Assembly: GCA_937935205.1 (NCBI GenBank)
Contig: CALGXU010000410.1
Span: 1 to 15,034, forward strand
Source of the DNA: an uncultured Rothia sp.
Lineage (GTDB): Bacteria > Actinomycetota > Actinomycetes > Actinomycetales > Micrococcaceae
Length of the DNA stretch: 15,034 nucleotides
Reading direction: 5' to 3'
In this document: positions 6,738 through 14,223 of the stretch, in pieces
How the letters are laid out: each line of letters opens with the position of its first letter
How positions within the stretch are numbered: position 1 is the stretch's first letter
The notes under the pieces: generated by a model
What the model saw: the letters and a program-made list of their open reading frames with translations, nothing else
Databases searched by the model: none
Told to the model about the DNA's origin: nothing
Position numbers and translations under genes: made by a program

Positions 6738-8041
6738 CGGAGCAGTCCTTCGTAGTTTCGTTGTTGGAGCTGAGCGTTGATCTGCTTGAGAGTATCAAGA
6801 CCAACACCCACCACGATCAGCAGCGAGGCGCCGCCGAACGGGAAATTCTGGTTTGCGTTGAATAGGATAAGCGCTACCAGGGGAATCATGGAAATTACAC
6901 CCAGGTAAAGTGCGCCAGGCAACGTAATTCGGTTGAGTACGTAGCTGAGGTAACGCTCGGTGGGCTTACCGGCACGAATACCGGGGATGAAGCCACCGTA
7001 CTTCTTCATATTGTCCGCCACTTCTACCGGGTCGAAGGTGACCGCCACGTAGAAGTACGCGAAGCCAATAATCATGAAGAAGTAGAGAACGATGTACAGC
7101 GGGTGGTCGCCGCGCACCAGGTATGCGTTGATCCAGTTAACCCAGTCCGGCGGGGTGGAGCCATTGGTGGGGGTGTTGAACTGGGCGATCAGACCGGGCA
7201 GGGTCAGCAGGGAGGAGGCGAAGATCAGGGGGATAACGCCTGCCATGTTGACCTTCAGCGGAATGTAGGTGCTGGTGCCACCAATGGTGCGGCGGCCAAT
7301 CATTCGCTTTGCGTACTGCACGGGGATACGGCGAACGGACTGCTCCACGTAGACCACAGCGAGCATGACCAGCAGACCAATACCGCAGACAGCTGCGAAG
7401 ATACCCCAACCGTGGGTGCGCTGGATGGAGCCCAGAGCGCTCGGGAAGGAAGAAGCAATGGAGGTGAAAATCAGCAGGGACATGCCGTTGCCGACGCCAC
7501 GTTCGGTAATCTGCTCACCCATCCACATAATGACGGTGGTACCCGCACACAGGGTAACGATGATCAGCAGGATGTGCAGTACGTCGTCCTGAGGGATGAT
7601 GCCGGGGCAGTTACCCAGCAGAACGCCAGAGCGCGCCATCGAGACGATGGTGGTTGCGTTCAGCAGAGCAAGAGCGATGGTCAGGTATCGGGTGTACTGG
7701 GTGAGCTTTGCCTGGCCCTGCGCGCCTTCATCGTGCAGCTCCTGGAATCGCGGGATGACCACGCGCAACAGCTGAATGATAATGGACGCGGTAATGTACG
7801 GCATCACGCCGAGGGCAAAGATCGAAAGCTGCAGCAGTGCGCCACCGCTGAAGAGGTTGACGATATCGTAGACGCCACCGCTCGTAACATTGGCGTTCAG
7901 ACACTGCTGTACATTTCCGTAGGAAACGCCTGGCGCGGGGATGAAAGTGCCCACGCGGTACAGCACAATCATTGCCAGGGTAAACAGCAGCTTACGCCGC
8001 AAATCGGCGGTCTTAACGACTCGCCCGAATGCGCTCAGCAC
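6734..8041 (-). CDS. secY: Protein translocase subunit SecY
   Basis: SecY is the channel of the Sec translocon in the cytoplasmic membrane and forms the core complex with SecE and SecG. I chose the GTG at 8041, which gives a 435-aa protein starting MLSAFGRVVKTADLRRKL, because AGGAGG lies 4 nt upstream. The earlier ATG at 8077 has no ribosome binding site and adds nothing conserved. About ten hydrophobic segments are visible. Family motifs include GEQITERGVGNG, MAGVIPLIFASS, the cytoplasmic loop GGFIPGIRAGKPTERYL, and the C-terminal QQRNYEGLL. The gene is separated from rplO by a strong terminator and 280 nt. It therefore appears not to be transcribed only from the spc promoter. Confidence 0.97.
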   Translation of the reverse strand: MLSAFGRVVKTADLRRKLLFTLAMIVLYRVGTFIPAPGVSYGNVQQCLNANVTSGGVYDIVNLFSGGALLQLSIFALGVMPYITASIIIQLLRVVIPRFQELHDEGAQGQAKLTQYTRYLTIALALLNATTIVSMARSGVLLGNCPGIIPQDDVLHILLIIVTLCAGTTVIMWMGEQITERGVGNGMSLLIFTSIASSFPSALGSIQRTHGWGIFAAVCGIGLLVMLAVVYVEQSVRRIPVQYAKRMIGRRTIGGTSTYIPLKVNMAGVIPLIFASSLLTLPGLIAQFNTPTNGSTPPDWVNWINAYLVRGDHPLYIVLYFFMIIGFAYFYVAVTFDPVEVADNMKKYGGFIPGIRAGKPTERYLSYVLNRITLPGALYLGVISMIPLVALILFNANQNFPFGGASLLIVVGVGLDTLKQINAQLQQRNYEGLLR

Positions 8042-8165
8042 ATGTCCTCCTGTAAGTCTATGGGGCGCCCATTCCACTCAAGGAGTTTTAGGGCGCAGTA
8101 AACACATCTTCCAGTCTATCGTGTTTAGAGCGGGTAACGATAACTCCCTAGCGGATTATGTAGCT

Positions 8166-8193
8166 TTTATATTCTCTTAGCATGATTTTTGAA
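8166..8193 (-). promoter_or_regulatory. Candidate secY-adk promoter
   Basis: On the minus strand TTCAAA (8193-8188) and TATAAA (8171-8166) are 16 nt apart, with 4/6 and 5/6 matches to consensus. They lie in an AT-rich stretch between the rplO terminator and secY. Transcription would start near 8160 and leave a leader of about 120 nt. Confidence 0.45.
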
Positions 8194-8270
8194 CACTAAA
8201 TGTGGCGCGCACCAAGCGTTCAAATATGCGAATACAGGAATATACCCCTGTTGTGAGTTTTTTGAGCAGC

Positions 8271-8308
8271 AAAAAGCCCCCGCCGTACAGTGTACGGACG
8301 GGGGCTTT
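8271..8308 (-). terminator. Intrinsic terminator after rplO
   Basis: AAAGCCCCCG (8273-8282) pairs with 8299-8308, followed by CCGTAC/GTACGG around a 3-nt loop and one bulged A. On the minus strand the stem runs into a T-run starting at 8275. It begins 13 nt past the rplO stop and ends the spc operon before secY. Confidence 0.92.
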
Positions 8309-8321
8309 CTCGTCTTGAAGA

Positions 8322-8768
8322 CTACTTAACGGTTACAGAACCGCCAGCGGCCTCGATCTTCTCGATAGCGGAAGCCGATGCCTTGTCGACAACAACGTTC
8401 ACCTTGACGGAGATTTCGCCGTTGCCCAGAACCTTCACGAGCTCGTTCTTACGAACGGCACCCTTAGCAACCAGTGCCTCGACGGTGACGTCGCCACCGT
8501 TGGGGAACAGTTCCTGGATGCGGTCCAGGTTAACAACCTGGTACTCGGTGCGGAAGGGGTTCTTGAAGCCGCGCAGCTTCGGCAGGCGCATGTGCAGCGG
8601 CAGCTGGCCGCCTTCGAAGCCTGCACGAACCTGGTAACGTGCCTTGGTACCCTTGGTACCGCGACCTGCGGTCTTACCCTTGGAGCCTTCACCGCGGCCA
8701 ACGCGGGTCTTTGCCTTGTGGGCACCCGGTGCCGGGCGCAGATCGTGAATCTTGATAGCTTCTGCCAT
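8322..8768 (-). CDS. rplO: 50S ribosomal protein L15 (uL15)
   Basis: uL15 binds 23S rRNA and is a late-assembly organiser of the 50S subunit. The 148-aa product has the N-terminal Gly/Lys/Arg-rich arm (HDLRPAPGAHKAKTRVGRGE and GSKGKTAGRGTKGTKAR) that threads into rRNA, followed by the GFEGGQLPLHMRLPKLRGF segment and a globular C-terminal domain ending GGSVTVK. Length is normal. It starts 2 nt after rpmD, with GAGG inside the end of rpmD. A terminator follows immediately, so it is the last gene of the spc transcript. Confidence 0.98.
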   Translation of the reverse strand: MAEAIKIHDLRPAPGAHKAKTRVGRGEGSKGKTAGRGTKGTKARYQVRAGFEGGQLPLHMRLPKLRGFKNPFRTEYQVVNLDRIQELFPNGGDVTVEALVAKGAVRKNELVKVLGNGEISVKVNVVVDKASASAIEKIEAAGGSVTVK

Positions 8769-8770
8769 CT

Positions 8771-8977
8771 TTACTTGACCTCCTCAACCTTCACCAGGTG
8801 AGCAACGGTGTTAACCATGCCAACGGTGACGGGGTCAGCAGTGCGGACTACCTTGTTGCCGGGGCGCTTGAGGCCCAGGGAACGCAGGGTGTCGCGCATG
8901 TTCTGCTTCTGACCAACATAGGACTTGACCTGGGTGATTTCCAGCTTTGCGTCGCTGGGCTGAATACGCTTGGCCAT
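8771..8977 (-). CDS. rpmD: 50S ribosomal protein L30 (uL30)
   Basis: uL30 is a small 50S protein. The 68-aa product contains the family core LEITQVKSYVGQKQNMRDTL and the pattern RSLGLKRPGNKVVRTADPVT, ending in the helix GMVNTVAHLVKVEEVK. It is a few residues longer at the N-terminus (MAKRIQPSDAK) than the about 60-aa E. coli protein. It starts 2 nt past the rpsE stop, so translation is probably coupled. Confidence 0.97.
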   Translation of the reverse strand: MAKRIQPSDAKLEITQVKSYVGQKQNMRDTLRSLGLKRPGNKVVRTADPVTVGMVNTVAHLVKVEEVK

Positions 8978-8979
8978 TA

Positions 8980-9654
8980 CTACGCACCTGCCTTTTCAGA
9001 CTTGGTGTTGCGCAGGTAGCTGGGGATAACCTCATCGGTGGGCAGGCCACGGCGGGCTGCCACTGCCAGGGGCTCCTCAAGCTCCTTGAGTGCTGCAACA
9101 GTTGCGTGAACGATGTTGATCTGGTTCGAGGAACCGAGCGACTTGGACAGCACATCGTGAATGCCTGCGCACTCGAGTACTGCACGCACGGGGCCACCTG
9201 CGATAACACCGGTACCAGCGGTTGCCGGGCGGAGCATCACAACGCCTGCAGCTGCTTCACCCTGCACGCGGTGCGGGATGGTGCGGCCTTCGATGCGGGG
9301 AACGCGGAAGAAGTTCTTCTTTGCTTCCTCGACACCCTTGGAGATTGCTGCGGGAACTTCCTTAGCCTTACCGTAGCCAACGCCGACCAGGCCGTTACCG
9401 TCACCAACGACGACCAGTGCGGTGAAGCTGAAGCGACGACCACCCTTGACGACCTTGGAAACGCGGTTGATGGTCACAACGCGCTCGATGTACTTGTCCT
9501 TCTCCTCCTCGCGAGCGCGGTTGTTACGGCGCTCACCACGGCCACGACGCTCGCCGCGGTTGTTGCGGCGCTCCTCGCGCTGGTTGGAGGTCTCAGCGGT
9601 TTCAGCTACTACTGCTTCGCTCACCTGAGTTTCCTTTACGTTCTGCTCGCTCAT
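8980..9654 (-). CDS. rpsE: 30S ribosomal protein S5 (uS5), N-terminally extended
   Basis: uS5 contributes to decoding accuracy and the helicase activity of the mRNA entry tunnel. It is a site of spectinomycin-resistance mutations. The core begins near residue 55 (YIERVVTINRVSKVVKGGRR) with the double-stranded-RNA-binding fold. VGVGYGKAKEVPAAI and the second domain with RPATAGTGVIAGGPVRAVLE follow. At 224 aa it is longer than E. coli S5 because of a 53-residue disordered, charged extension. Residues 27-50 are very rich in Arg, Asn and Glu and contain a near repeat (ERRNNRGE / ERRNNRARE). Its ATG overlaps the rplR stop by 1 nt (TAATG). Confidence 0.98.
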   Translation of the reverse strand: MSEQNVKETQVSEAVVAETAETSNQREERRNNRGERRGRGERRNNRAREEEKDKYIERVVTINRVSKVVKGGRRFSFTALVVVGDGNGLVGVGYGKAKEVPAAISKGVEEAKKNFFRVPRIEGRTIPHRVQGEAAAGVVMLRPATAGTGVIAGGPVRAVLECAGIHDVLSKSLGSSNQINIVHATVAALKELEEPLAVAARRGLPTDEVIPSYLRNTKSEKAGA

Positions 9655-10013
9655 TAGAGTGCAAGACCTCCCTCGCGTGCACCGTCAGCAACGGCTGCAA
9701 CACGGCCGTGGTACTTGTTACCACCGCGGTCGAACACGACTGCCTCAACACCAGCTGCCTTGGCGCGCTCTGCAACGAGCTCACCAACGCGCTTTGCCTT
9801 AGCGGTCTTGTCCAGGTCAGCTGCACGCAGCTCTGCTTCCATGGTGGAAGCGGATGCCAGGGTTACGCCCTTGACATCGTCGATAACCTGAACGAACATG
9901 TGACGGGTCGAACGGGTGACGCACAGGCGCGGACGCGCAGCGGTACCCGAAACGTACTTGCGGATGCGAGCGTGACGACGTGCACGCTGCGCTGCCTTCG
10001 ACTTGATAGCCAT
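9654..10013 (-). CDS. rplR: 50S ribosomal protein L18 (uL18)
   Basis: uL18 binds 5S rRNA and helps attach it to the 50S central protuberance with L5. The 119-aa product has the basic N-terminus (RARRHARIRKYVSGTAARPR), the LCVTRSTRHMFVQVIDD strand-helix unit, and the C-terminal VVFDRGGNKYHGRVAAVADG, which carries the family signature. Length is normal. It starts 2 nt after the rplF stop and overlaps rpsE by 1 nt. Confidence 0.98.
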   Translation of the reverse strand: MAIKSKAAQRARRHARIRKYVSGTAARPRLCVTRSTRHMFVQVIDDVKGVTLASASTMEAELRAADLDKTAKAKRVGELVAERAKAAGVEAVVFDRGGNKYHGRVAAVADGAREGGLAL

Positions 10014-10015
10014 GT

Positions 10016-10552
10016 TTACTTACCAGCCTTTCCGACCTTGCGGCGGATGTGCTCACCTGCGTAGCGAACACCCTTACCCTTGTAGGGATCGGGCTTACGC
10101 AGACCACGAATGTTTGCTGCAACCTGACCAACGAGCTGCTTGTCGATACCCGACACGGTCAGCTTGTTAGCACCCTCCACTGCGAAGGTAATACCCTCGG
10201 GAGCGGTGATGTTGATCGGGTGGGAGTAGCCCAGAGCGAACTCCAGGTCGTTACCCTTCGGGGTCACACGGTAACCGGTACCAACGATTTCCAGCTTCTT
10301 CTCGTAGCCGGAGGTAACGCCGATAATCAGGTTCTGAATCAGGGTACGAGTCAGACCGTGCAGCGAGCGAGACAGGCGCTCGTCGTTCGGACGAGATACA
10401 ACGATCTCGTTTTCGTTCAGAGCCACGGTGATGGGGGAAGCTACCTTGTGAGAGAGCTCGCCCTTCGGGCCCTTAACGGTGACCAGGTTGCCATCGACCT
10501 TAACCTCAACGCCGGCGGGAACCGAGATGGGGAGACGTCCAATACGTGACAT
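10016..10552 (-). CDS. rplF: 50S ribosomal protein L6 (uL6)
   Basis: uL6 sits near the factor-binding site at the base of the L7/L12 stalk. The 178-aa product shows the duplicated fold with MSRIGRLPISVPAGVEV at the start and the C-terminal signature DKQLVGQVAANIRGLRKPDP, then YKGKGVRYAGE. Length is normal. AGGAAG lies 6 nt upstream of ATG. It starts 27 nt after rpsH. Confidence 0.98.
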   Translation of the reverse strand: MSRIGRLPISVPAGVEVKVDGNLVTVKGPKGELSHKVASPITVALNENEIVVSRPNDERLSRSLHGLTRTLIQNLIIGVTSGYEKKLEIVGTGYRVTPKGNDLEFALGYSHPINITAPEGITFAVEGANKLTVSGIDKQLVGQVAANIRGLRKPDPYKGKGVRYAGEHIRRKVGKAGK

Positions 10553-10579
10553 TATTCTCTTCCTTTCTCTTCTAACCGA

Positions 10580-10978
10580 CTACCAGATGTAAGCGATGAC
10601 TTCGCCGCCCACGCCCTTCTTCGCAGCCTGCTTGTCAGTGAGCAGACCCGAAGAGGTGGACAGGATTGCGATGCCGAGGCCACCCAGAACCTGGGGCAGG
10701 TTGGTGGACTTTGCGTAGGTACGCAGGCCCGGCTTGGAAATACGACGCACGCCAGCGATGGAACGCTCGCGGGACGGACCGTACTTGAGGACGAGGGTCA
10801 GGGTCTTGCCGACCTTTGCATCCTCAACCTTCACGTCGGCGATGTAGCCCTCAGCCTTCAGGATCTCTGCAATGCGAGACTTCAGCTTGGAGTAGGGCAT
10901 GGATACGGTGTCGTGGTATGCGGAGTTTGCGTTACGCAAACGGGTCAGCATATCTGCGACCGGATCAGTCATAGTCAT
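10580..10978 (-). CDS. rpsH: 30S ribosomal protein S8 (uS8)
   Basis: uS8 binds 16S rRNA in the central domain and represses the spc operon in E. coli. The 132-aa product has TDPVADMLTRLRNANSAYHD at the start and the C-terminal signature STSSGLLTDKQAAKKGVGGE followed by VIAYIW. Two start codons are possible, ATG 10978 (MTMTDPVADML) or ATG 10972. I kept the first because AGGAAGG lies 13 nt from it, already far. The gene follows rplE directly; rpsN (S14) is missing from its usual place between the two. Confidence 0.97.
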   Translation of the reverse strand: MTMTDPVADMLTRLRNANSAYHDTVSMPYSKLKSRIAEILKAEGYIADVKVEDAKVGKTLTLVLKYGPSRERSIAGVRRISKPGLRTYAKSTNLPQVLGGLGIAILSTSSGLLTDKQAAKKGVGGEVIAYIW

Positions 10979-11051
10979 TGTGGGCTTTAGCCCTTCCTCG
11001 TTGTGGTTTCCCTACCCCGCGGTAACGGGGTCTGGACCTACAACGTAGTCG

Positions 11052-11612
11052 TTAGTTGGTCTTGAACGGGAAGCCCAGTGCCTTCAGGATTGCACGGCCT
11101 TCTTCGTCGGTCTTCGCGGAGGTCACCACGGTGATGTCCATACCACGCACGCGGTCGATCGAGTCCTGATCGATTTCGTGGAACATGGACTGCTCGGTCA
11201 GACCGAAGGTGTAGTTACCGTTACCGTCGAACTGGCGGTCCGAGAGGCCGCGGAAGTCGCGGATTCGGGGCAGTGCCAGGGTGACGAGGCGGTCCAGGAA
11301 TTCCCACATGCGGTCGCCACGCAGGGTGACGTGTGCGCCGATGGGCATACCTTCGCGCAGCTTGAACTGTGCGATGGACTTCTTAGCGCGGGTAACAATC
11401 GGCTTCTGACCGGTGATTGCGGTGAGATCGCGGATTGCGCCATCCATGAGCTTTGCGTCGCGAGCTGCCTCGCCAACACCCATGTTTACGACGACCTTAA
11501 CGATCTTCGGGGTCTGCATGACGTTCTCGTACTTGAACTCTTCCTGCAGAGCGGGAACGACGACCTCAGCGTACTTGGTCTTGAAGCGGGGGGTGATCTT
11601 GGTTTCGGTCAT
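11052..11612 (-). CDS. rplE: 50S ribosomal protein L5 (uL5)
   Basis: uL5 binds 5S rRNA and contacts the P-site tRNA and S13 across bridge B1b. The 186-aa product has the family segments VVNMGVGEAARDAK, ITGQKPIVTRAKKSIAQFKL, REGMPIGAHVTLRGDRMWEF and the C-terminal GMDITVVTSAKTDEEGRAIL. Length is normal. The ATG overlaps the rplX stop by 1 nt (TAATG), with AAGGA 6 nt upstream. Confidence 0.98.
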   Translation of the reverse strand: MTETKITPRFKTKYAEVVVPALQEEFKYENVMQTPKIVKVVVNMGVGEAARDAKLMDGAIRDLTAITGQKPIVTRAKKSIAQFKLREGMPIGAHVTLRGDRMWEFLDRLVTLALPRIRDFRGLSDRQFDGNGNYTFGLTEQSMFHEIDQDSIDRVRGMDITVVTSAKTDEEGRAILKALGFPFKTN

Positions 11613-11947
11613 TAGATGTCCTTACCCGAACGCTTAGCAACGCGCACGCGAACGGTGCGCTCCTTGCCGTCACGCTCTACAGTCTCGAGGCGGAAACCAA
11701 CACGGGTCGGCTTCTTGGTCTCGGGGTCAACAATCGCAACGTTAGAAACGTGGATCGGTGCCTCAACCTTCTGAATGCCGCCTGCTGCGCCGGTCAGGGG
11801 GTTAGCCTTGGTGTGCTTGGTGACGACCTTGACGCCCTCAACAATCACGCGGTTTTCCTTGGGGAGAACCTTCAGAACCTTGCCCTGCTTGCCCTTATCT
11901 GCACCGGAAATAACCTGAACCAGGTCGCCGGACTTGATCTTAGCCAT
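11612..11947 (-). CDS. rplX: 50S ribosomal protein L24 (uL24)
   Basis: uL24 is an early assembly initiator of the 50S subunit near the exit tunnel. The 111-aa product has the KOW motif at its N-terminus (GDLVQVISGADKGKQGKVLK) and the family segment NRVIVEGVKVVTKHTK. Length is near normal. It starts 3 nt after the rplN stop, and its GGAGG lies within the end of rplN, so the two are coupled. Confidence 0.98.
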   Translation of the reverse strand: MAKIKSGDLVQVISGADKGKQGKVLKVLPKENRVIVEGVKVVTKHTKANPLTGAAGGIQKVEAPIHVSNVAIVDPETKKPTRVGFRLETVERDGKERTVRVRVAKRSGKDI

Positions 11948-11950
11948 GAA

Positions 11951-12322
11951 TTAGAGCACCTCCGGAGCCAGCGAAACGATCTTCATGAACTTCTTGTCGC
12001 GAAGCTCACGACCCACGGGGCCGAAGATACGGGTACCACGGGGATCACCATCAGTGTTCTTCAGGATCACTGCGGAGTTCTCGTCGAACTTGATGTAGGA
12101 GCCGTCGGGACGACGGGTTTCCTTCTTGGTGCGGACGACGACTGCCTTGACAACGTCACCCTTCTTTACGGTACCGCCGGGGATTGCATCCTTGACGGTT
12201 GCGACAATGATGTCGCCAATGCCTGCGTAGCGACGCGAGGAACCACCGAGAACACGGATGGTCAGGATTTCCTTCGCACCAGTGTTGTCGGCGACCTTCA
12301 GTCGCGACTCCTGCTGAATCAT
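11951..12322 (-). CDS. rplN: 50S ribosomal protein L14 (uL14)
   Basis: uL14 lies at the subunit interface and contacts 16S rRNA. The 123-aa product begins MIQQESRLKVADNTGAKE and contains the family signature GDIIVATVKDAIPGG and the conserved RGTRIFGPVGRELRDKKFMK. I chose the ATG at 12322, preceded by AGGAGA at 5 nt. The frame stays open upstream to 12529 by chance, but those 69 codons match nothing and lie in the leader. It is the first gene of the spc operon, and no rpsQ precedes it. Confidence 0.98.
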   Translation of the reverse strand: MIQQESRLKVADNTGAKEILTIRVLGGSSRRYAGIGDIIVATVKDAIPGGTVKKGDVVKAVVVRTKKETRRPDGSYIKFDENSAVILKNTDGDPRGTRIFGPVGRELRDKKFMKIVSLAPEVL

Positions 12323-12575
12323 ATTTCTCCTGTCGTCTCGCCGGTTCCGACTCGCTTTAGGCGCGAGCCAGCCTTGCGGAACATTTTTACGGGATTGGTT
12401 GACGCCCCGGGCCCCATCTCTGCGGAAGGGGTTAGCGGAAACGCCTGGGGCAAACCCATGCCAGAAGCATTTGGACCCGCGTGAAGCGGGCGTATCCCAC
12501 CCGTAAGTAGCGGCATTATGCACTGGCACGAGAAGCCCGTGGTTGTGCGGCTATTTGGATACAGCCACACAGTCT
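12323..12575 (-). promoter_or_regulatory. spc operon 5' leader (about 250 nt, structured)
   Basis: Between the candidate promoter and rplN lie about 250 nt without a gene. Visible stems on the minus strand include GTGTGGCT/AGCCGCAC (12568-12543, one G-U) and CCCGC/GCGGG with a TTCAC loop (around 12475-12491). A ribosomal-protein autoregulatory site is plausible, but none of the known consensus structures is recognised. Confidence 0.4.
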
Positions 12576-12579
12576 TAAC

Positions 12580-12608
12580 ACTGTACAGGAAGCAGGTATG
12601 TAGCGCAA
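12580..12608 (-). promoter_or_regulatory. Candidate spc operon promoter
   Basis: On the minus strand TTGCGC (12608-12603) and TACAGT (12585-12580) are exactly 17 nt apart, with matches of 3/6 and 4/6. The geometry is the same as the candidate map promoter (TTGCGG, 17, TAGAGT). It is the best-placed candidate between the upstream gene and rplN. Confidence 0.45.
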
Positions 12609-12713
12609 GAGTTTGCCGACTATGATTTCGGTCTCCCCCACCCTATCTCTGGGGTTTGCCGGGTTTAGGGAGCAAAAACCTCATATCCCACATCAGCACG
12701 GATTGAGAAGACC

Positions 12714-12815
12714 CCTTATTTGACACTTAAAGCAGGAGGCCCCTTCGTGTAGTTCCTGACGCATAAGAAACTGAAGGGGCCTCGAGAAATCTATCAAACA
12801 ATGTGTCAAACAAGG
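12714..12815. repeat. Inverted pair of the CCTTATTTGACAC motif around a hairpin
   Basis: CCTTATTTGACAC (12714-12726) recurs inverted as GTGTCAAACAAGG (12803-12815), with 12 of 13 bases matching. Between them lies a perfect 11-bp stem (see the hairpin entry). The overall shape, about 102 bp of nested inverted repeats, resembles a small palindromic repeat or a miniature element. No coding capacity and no clear target duplication were seen. Confidence 0.5.
12736..12783 (-). terminator. Hairpin, possible terminator of the beta-propeller gene
   Basis: GAGGCCCCTTC (12736-12746) pairs perfectly with 12773-12783, and an inner AGTT/AACT extends the stem across a 4-nt bulge. It is the strongest stem downstream of the gene ending at 13008, but 225 nt away and followed by CTGCTTTAAG rather than a clean U-run. 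Confidence 0.4.
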
Positions 12816-13007
12816 ATGATAGATATTTATATTTTACTACGCTTTAATGTTCCTCCAGGACAGACTTGCCGTAGGGCCAGCAAGAGCAGGGCTAGCAAGA
12901 GACCGCCCCGACCGTACGCCCCACCGCGCAAGCATGCGCACAGCTCTAAAGCACGGCACGCACTACATTGATATATCGGCTGCCCTCAAGTGCTCTTCAC
13001 TCAGTAG
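12816..13007. other. Non-coding stretch downstream of the beta-propeller gene
   Basis: No supported gene is seen. The part at 12820-12850 is AT-rich. A 15-bp unit containing AGCAAGAG is repeated in tandem twice (about 12875-12904), and a short GCGCA/TGCGC hairpin follows near 12934-12947. No promoter-quality pair of boxes was identified. Confidence 0.5.
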
Positions 13008-14198
13008 TTAGGACACATATACTTTCGCGATACCGTCACGGACAATAGGACGAGGGGCTTCTCCCGGCCGATTTTCTTCCGCTGCCTCGTAGTATTTGCC
13101 AGAGCGCGCATCCAACACGTAGGGAACCTCAACTGCAGGGTAGTCCCCTGCTTTGTCGATAGCAATGATGCTCCCATCTTCCAGTAGGACCTGGTGGTTA
13201 ATACGGGTCGGGGCTATCTGCAAGGTCTCGATGATGGTTCGCTTGAGCGTGTCAATGACGGTAATAGTTCCGCCACCGGCGACTGCCGGCTCTCCCTTAC
13301 CCCCAAAATCAGCAACGTAGAGCAGATGACGTTCTGCATCGAGCAAGATATCAGTGGGCATTTTGCCGAATGGAAGATAAGCGAGGTGCTCACCCTCAAG
13401 ACTCAGAACGTATAGACCGCCGTTTTTACCCTCGCGTCCTTGTGCAGAGACATATAGTTCACCGCGCATCGGATCAATCTCTACACCGTGGACACCGATT
13501 GGAGTATTGGCGTCTTCCCCACCAGTTACGGGCAATCGGTGCACGAGCTCCCAGGTGCTCATGTCCACAACCCAGATTTCATCTCGCAAAATATTCGGGA
13601 TGTACAGACGGTTACGAGCTTCATCCGCTACGGGTCCTAGCAGCATGGCAGATTCCTCCCCTTGAAGGGGGCTAACCGTGCGTTCCCCATCCGCGCTGGA
13701 TGCAGAGATGACCTGGTAACCACCCATTCCGGTAACGAATACGGCGCCGCTGGGTGCAATGTATAGCTCGCGCGGAGTCAGCATCTCCACCCCTAGAGTG
13801 AGGGAATCCCACACGAGCGATAGGTCTTTTTGGGAGTATGCAGTTACCGAGTTTGTGCGGGTTCCTCCGGTCCATAGAAGCCCCCGCTGGTTGTCTACAG
13901 CTAGACCATAGGTAGCTTGAATCTGGAAGAGGTTTTCTAGCTCGGGTTTATTTTCCGGGATAGCAGGCAGAACAGCCGTCTTCTCAATCTGCAGGGTATC
14001 CGCGTTGATACGAGCGATTGTGGCGCAGAGAGTGCCGTGGGTCTTTGTATGGTTGAAGCTTCCGCTAACAAAGAGAACGTTCTCTTCAGGGTTGTATGCC
14101 ACTTGATATTGGCCGGCGAGTCCCGCCGAACGATCCACGGAAAAACGCTTGGTATCCAGCGTATTTTTCTGTTCTTCTCCAGCAGTAGAGGGAGGCAT
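13008..14198 (-). CDS. YncE-like beta-propeller protein, no signal peptide
   Basis: The 396-aa product has recurring blade motifs with the pattern D..R..LYV or close: YGLAVDNQRGLLWTGG (97-112), GPVADEARNRLYIPN (188-202), HGVEIDPMRGELYVSA (237-252) and DILLDAERHLLYVADFG (283-299). Strands of the type VIDT or VVDM alternate with them. This is the layout of the YncE/YVTN seven-bladed propellers, which are often DNA-, metal- or ligand-binding and usually exported. No signal peptide or membrane segment is visible. The ATG at 14198 is supported by GGAG 6 nt upstream, and the extension upstream is non-coding. Substrate and function are unknown. The gene sits alone between the S10-side and spc-side ribosomal genes, and may be an insertion. 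Confidence 0.8.
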   Translation of the reverse strand: MPPSTAGEEQKNTLDTKRFSVDRSAGLAGQYQVAYNPEENVLFVSGSFNHTKTHGTLCATIARINADTLQIEKTAVLPAIPENKPELENLFQIQATYGLAVDNQRGLLWTGGTRTNSVTAYSQKDLSLVWDSLTLGVEMLTPRELYIAPSGAVFVTGMGGYQVISASSADGERTVSPLQGEESAMLLGPVADEARNRLYIPNILRDEIWVVDMSTWELVHRLPVTGGEDANTPIGVHGVEIDPMRGELYVSAQGREGKNGGLYVLSLEGEHLAYLPFGKMPTDILLDAERHLLYVADFGGKGEPAVAGGGTITVIDTLKRTIIETLQIAPTRINHQVLLEDGSIIAIDKAGDYPAVEVPYVLDARSGKYYEAAEENRPGEAPRPIVRDGIAKVYVS

Positions 14199-14223
14199 AA
14201 GTATCTCCAGGGTTGTGTAGTTT

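Noticed and set aside
7103..8101. 332-codon plus-strand frame opposite secY
   Set aside because: It mirrors the secY codons and contains no recognisable domain. secY is unmistakable on the other strand.
11750..12484. 244-codon plus-strand frame spanning rplX, rplN and the leader
   Set aside because: Antisense shadow of two certain ribosomal genes.
12323..12529. In-frame upstream extension of rplN (69 extra codons)
   Set aside because: No family similarity, no ribosome binding site at 12529, and the ATG at 12322 has AGGAGA and gives the normal L14 length.
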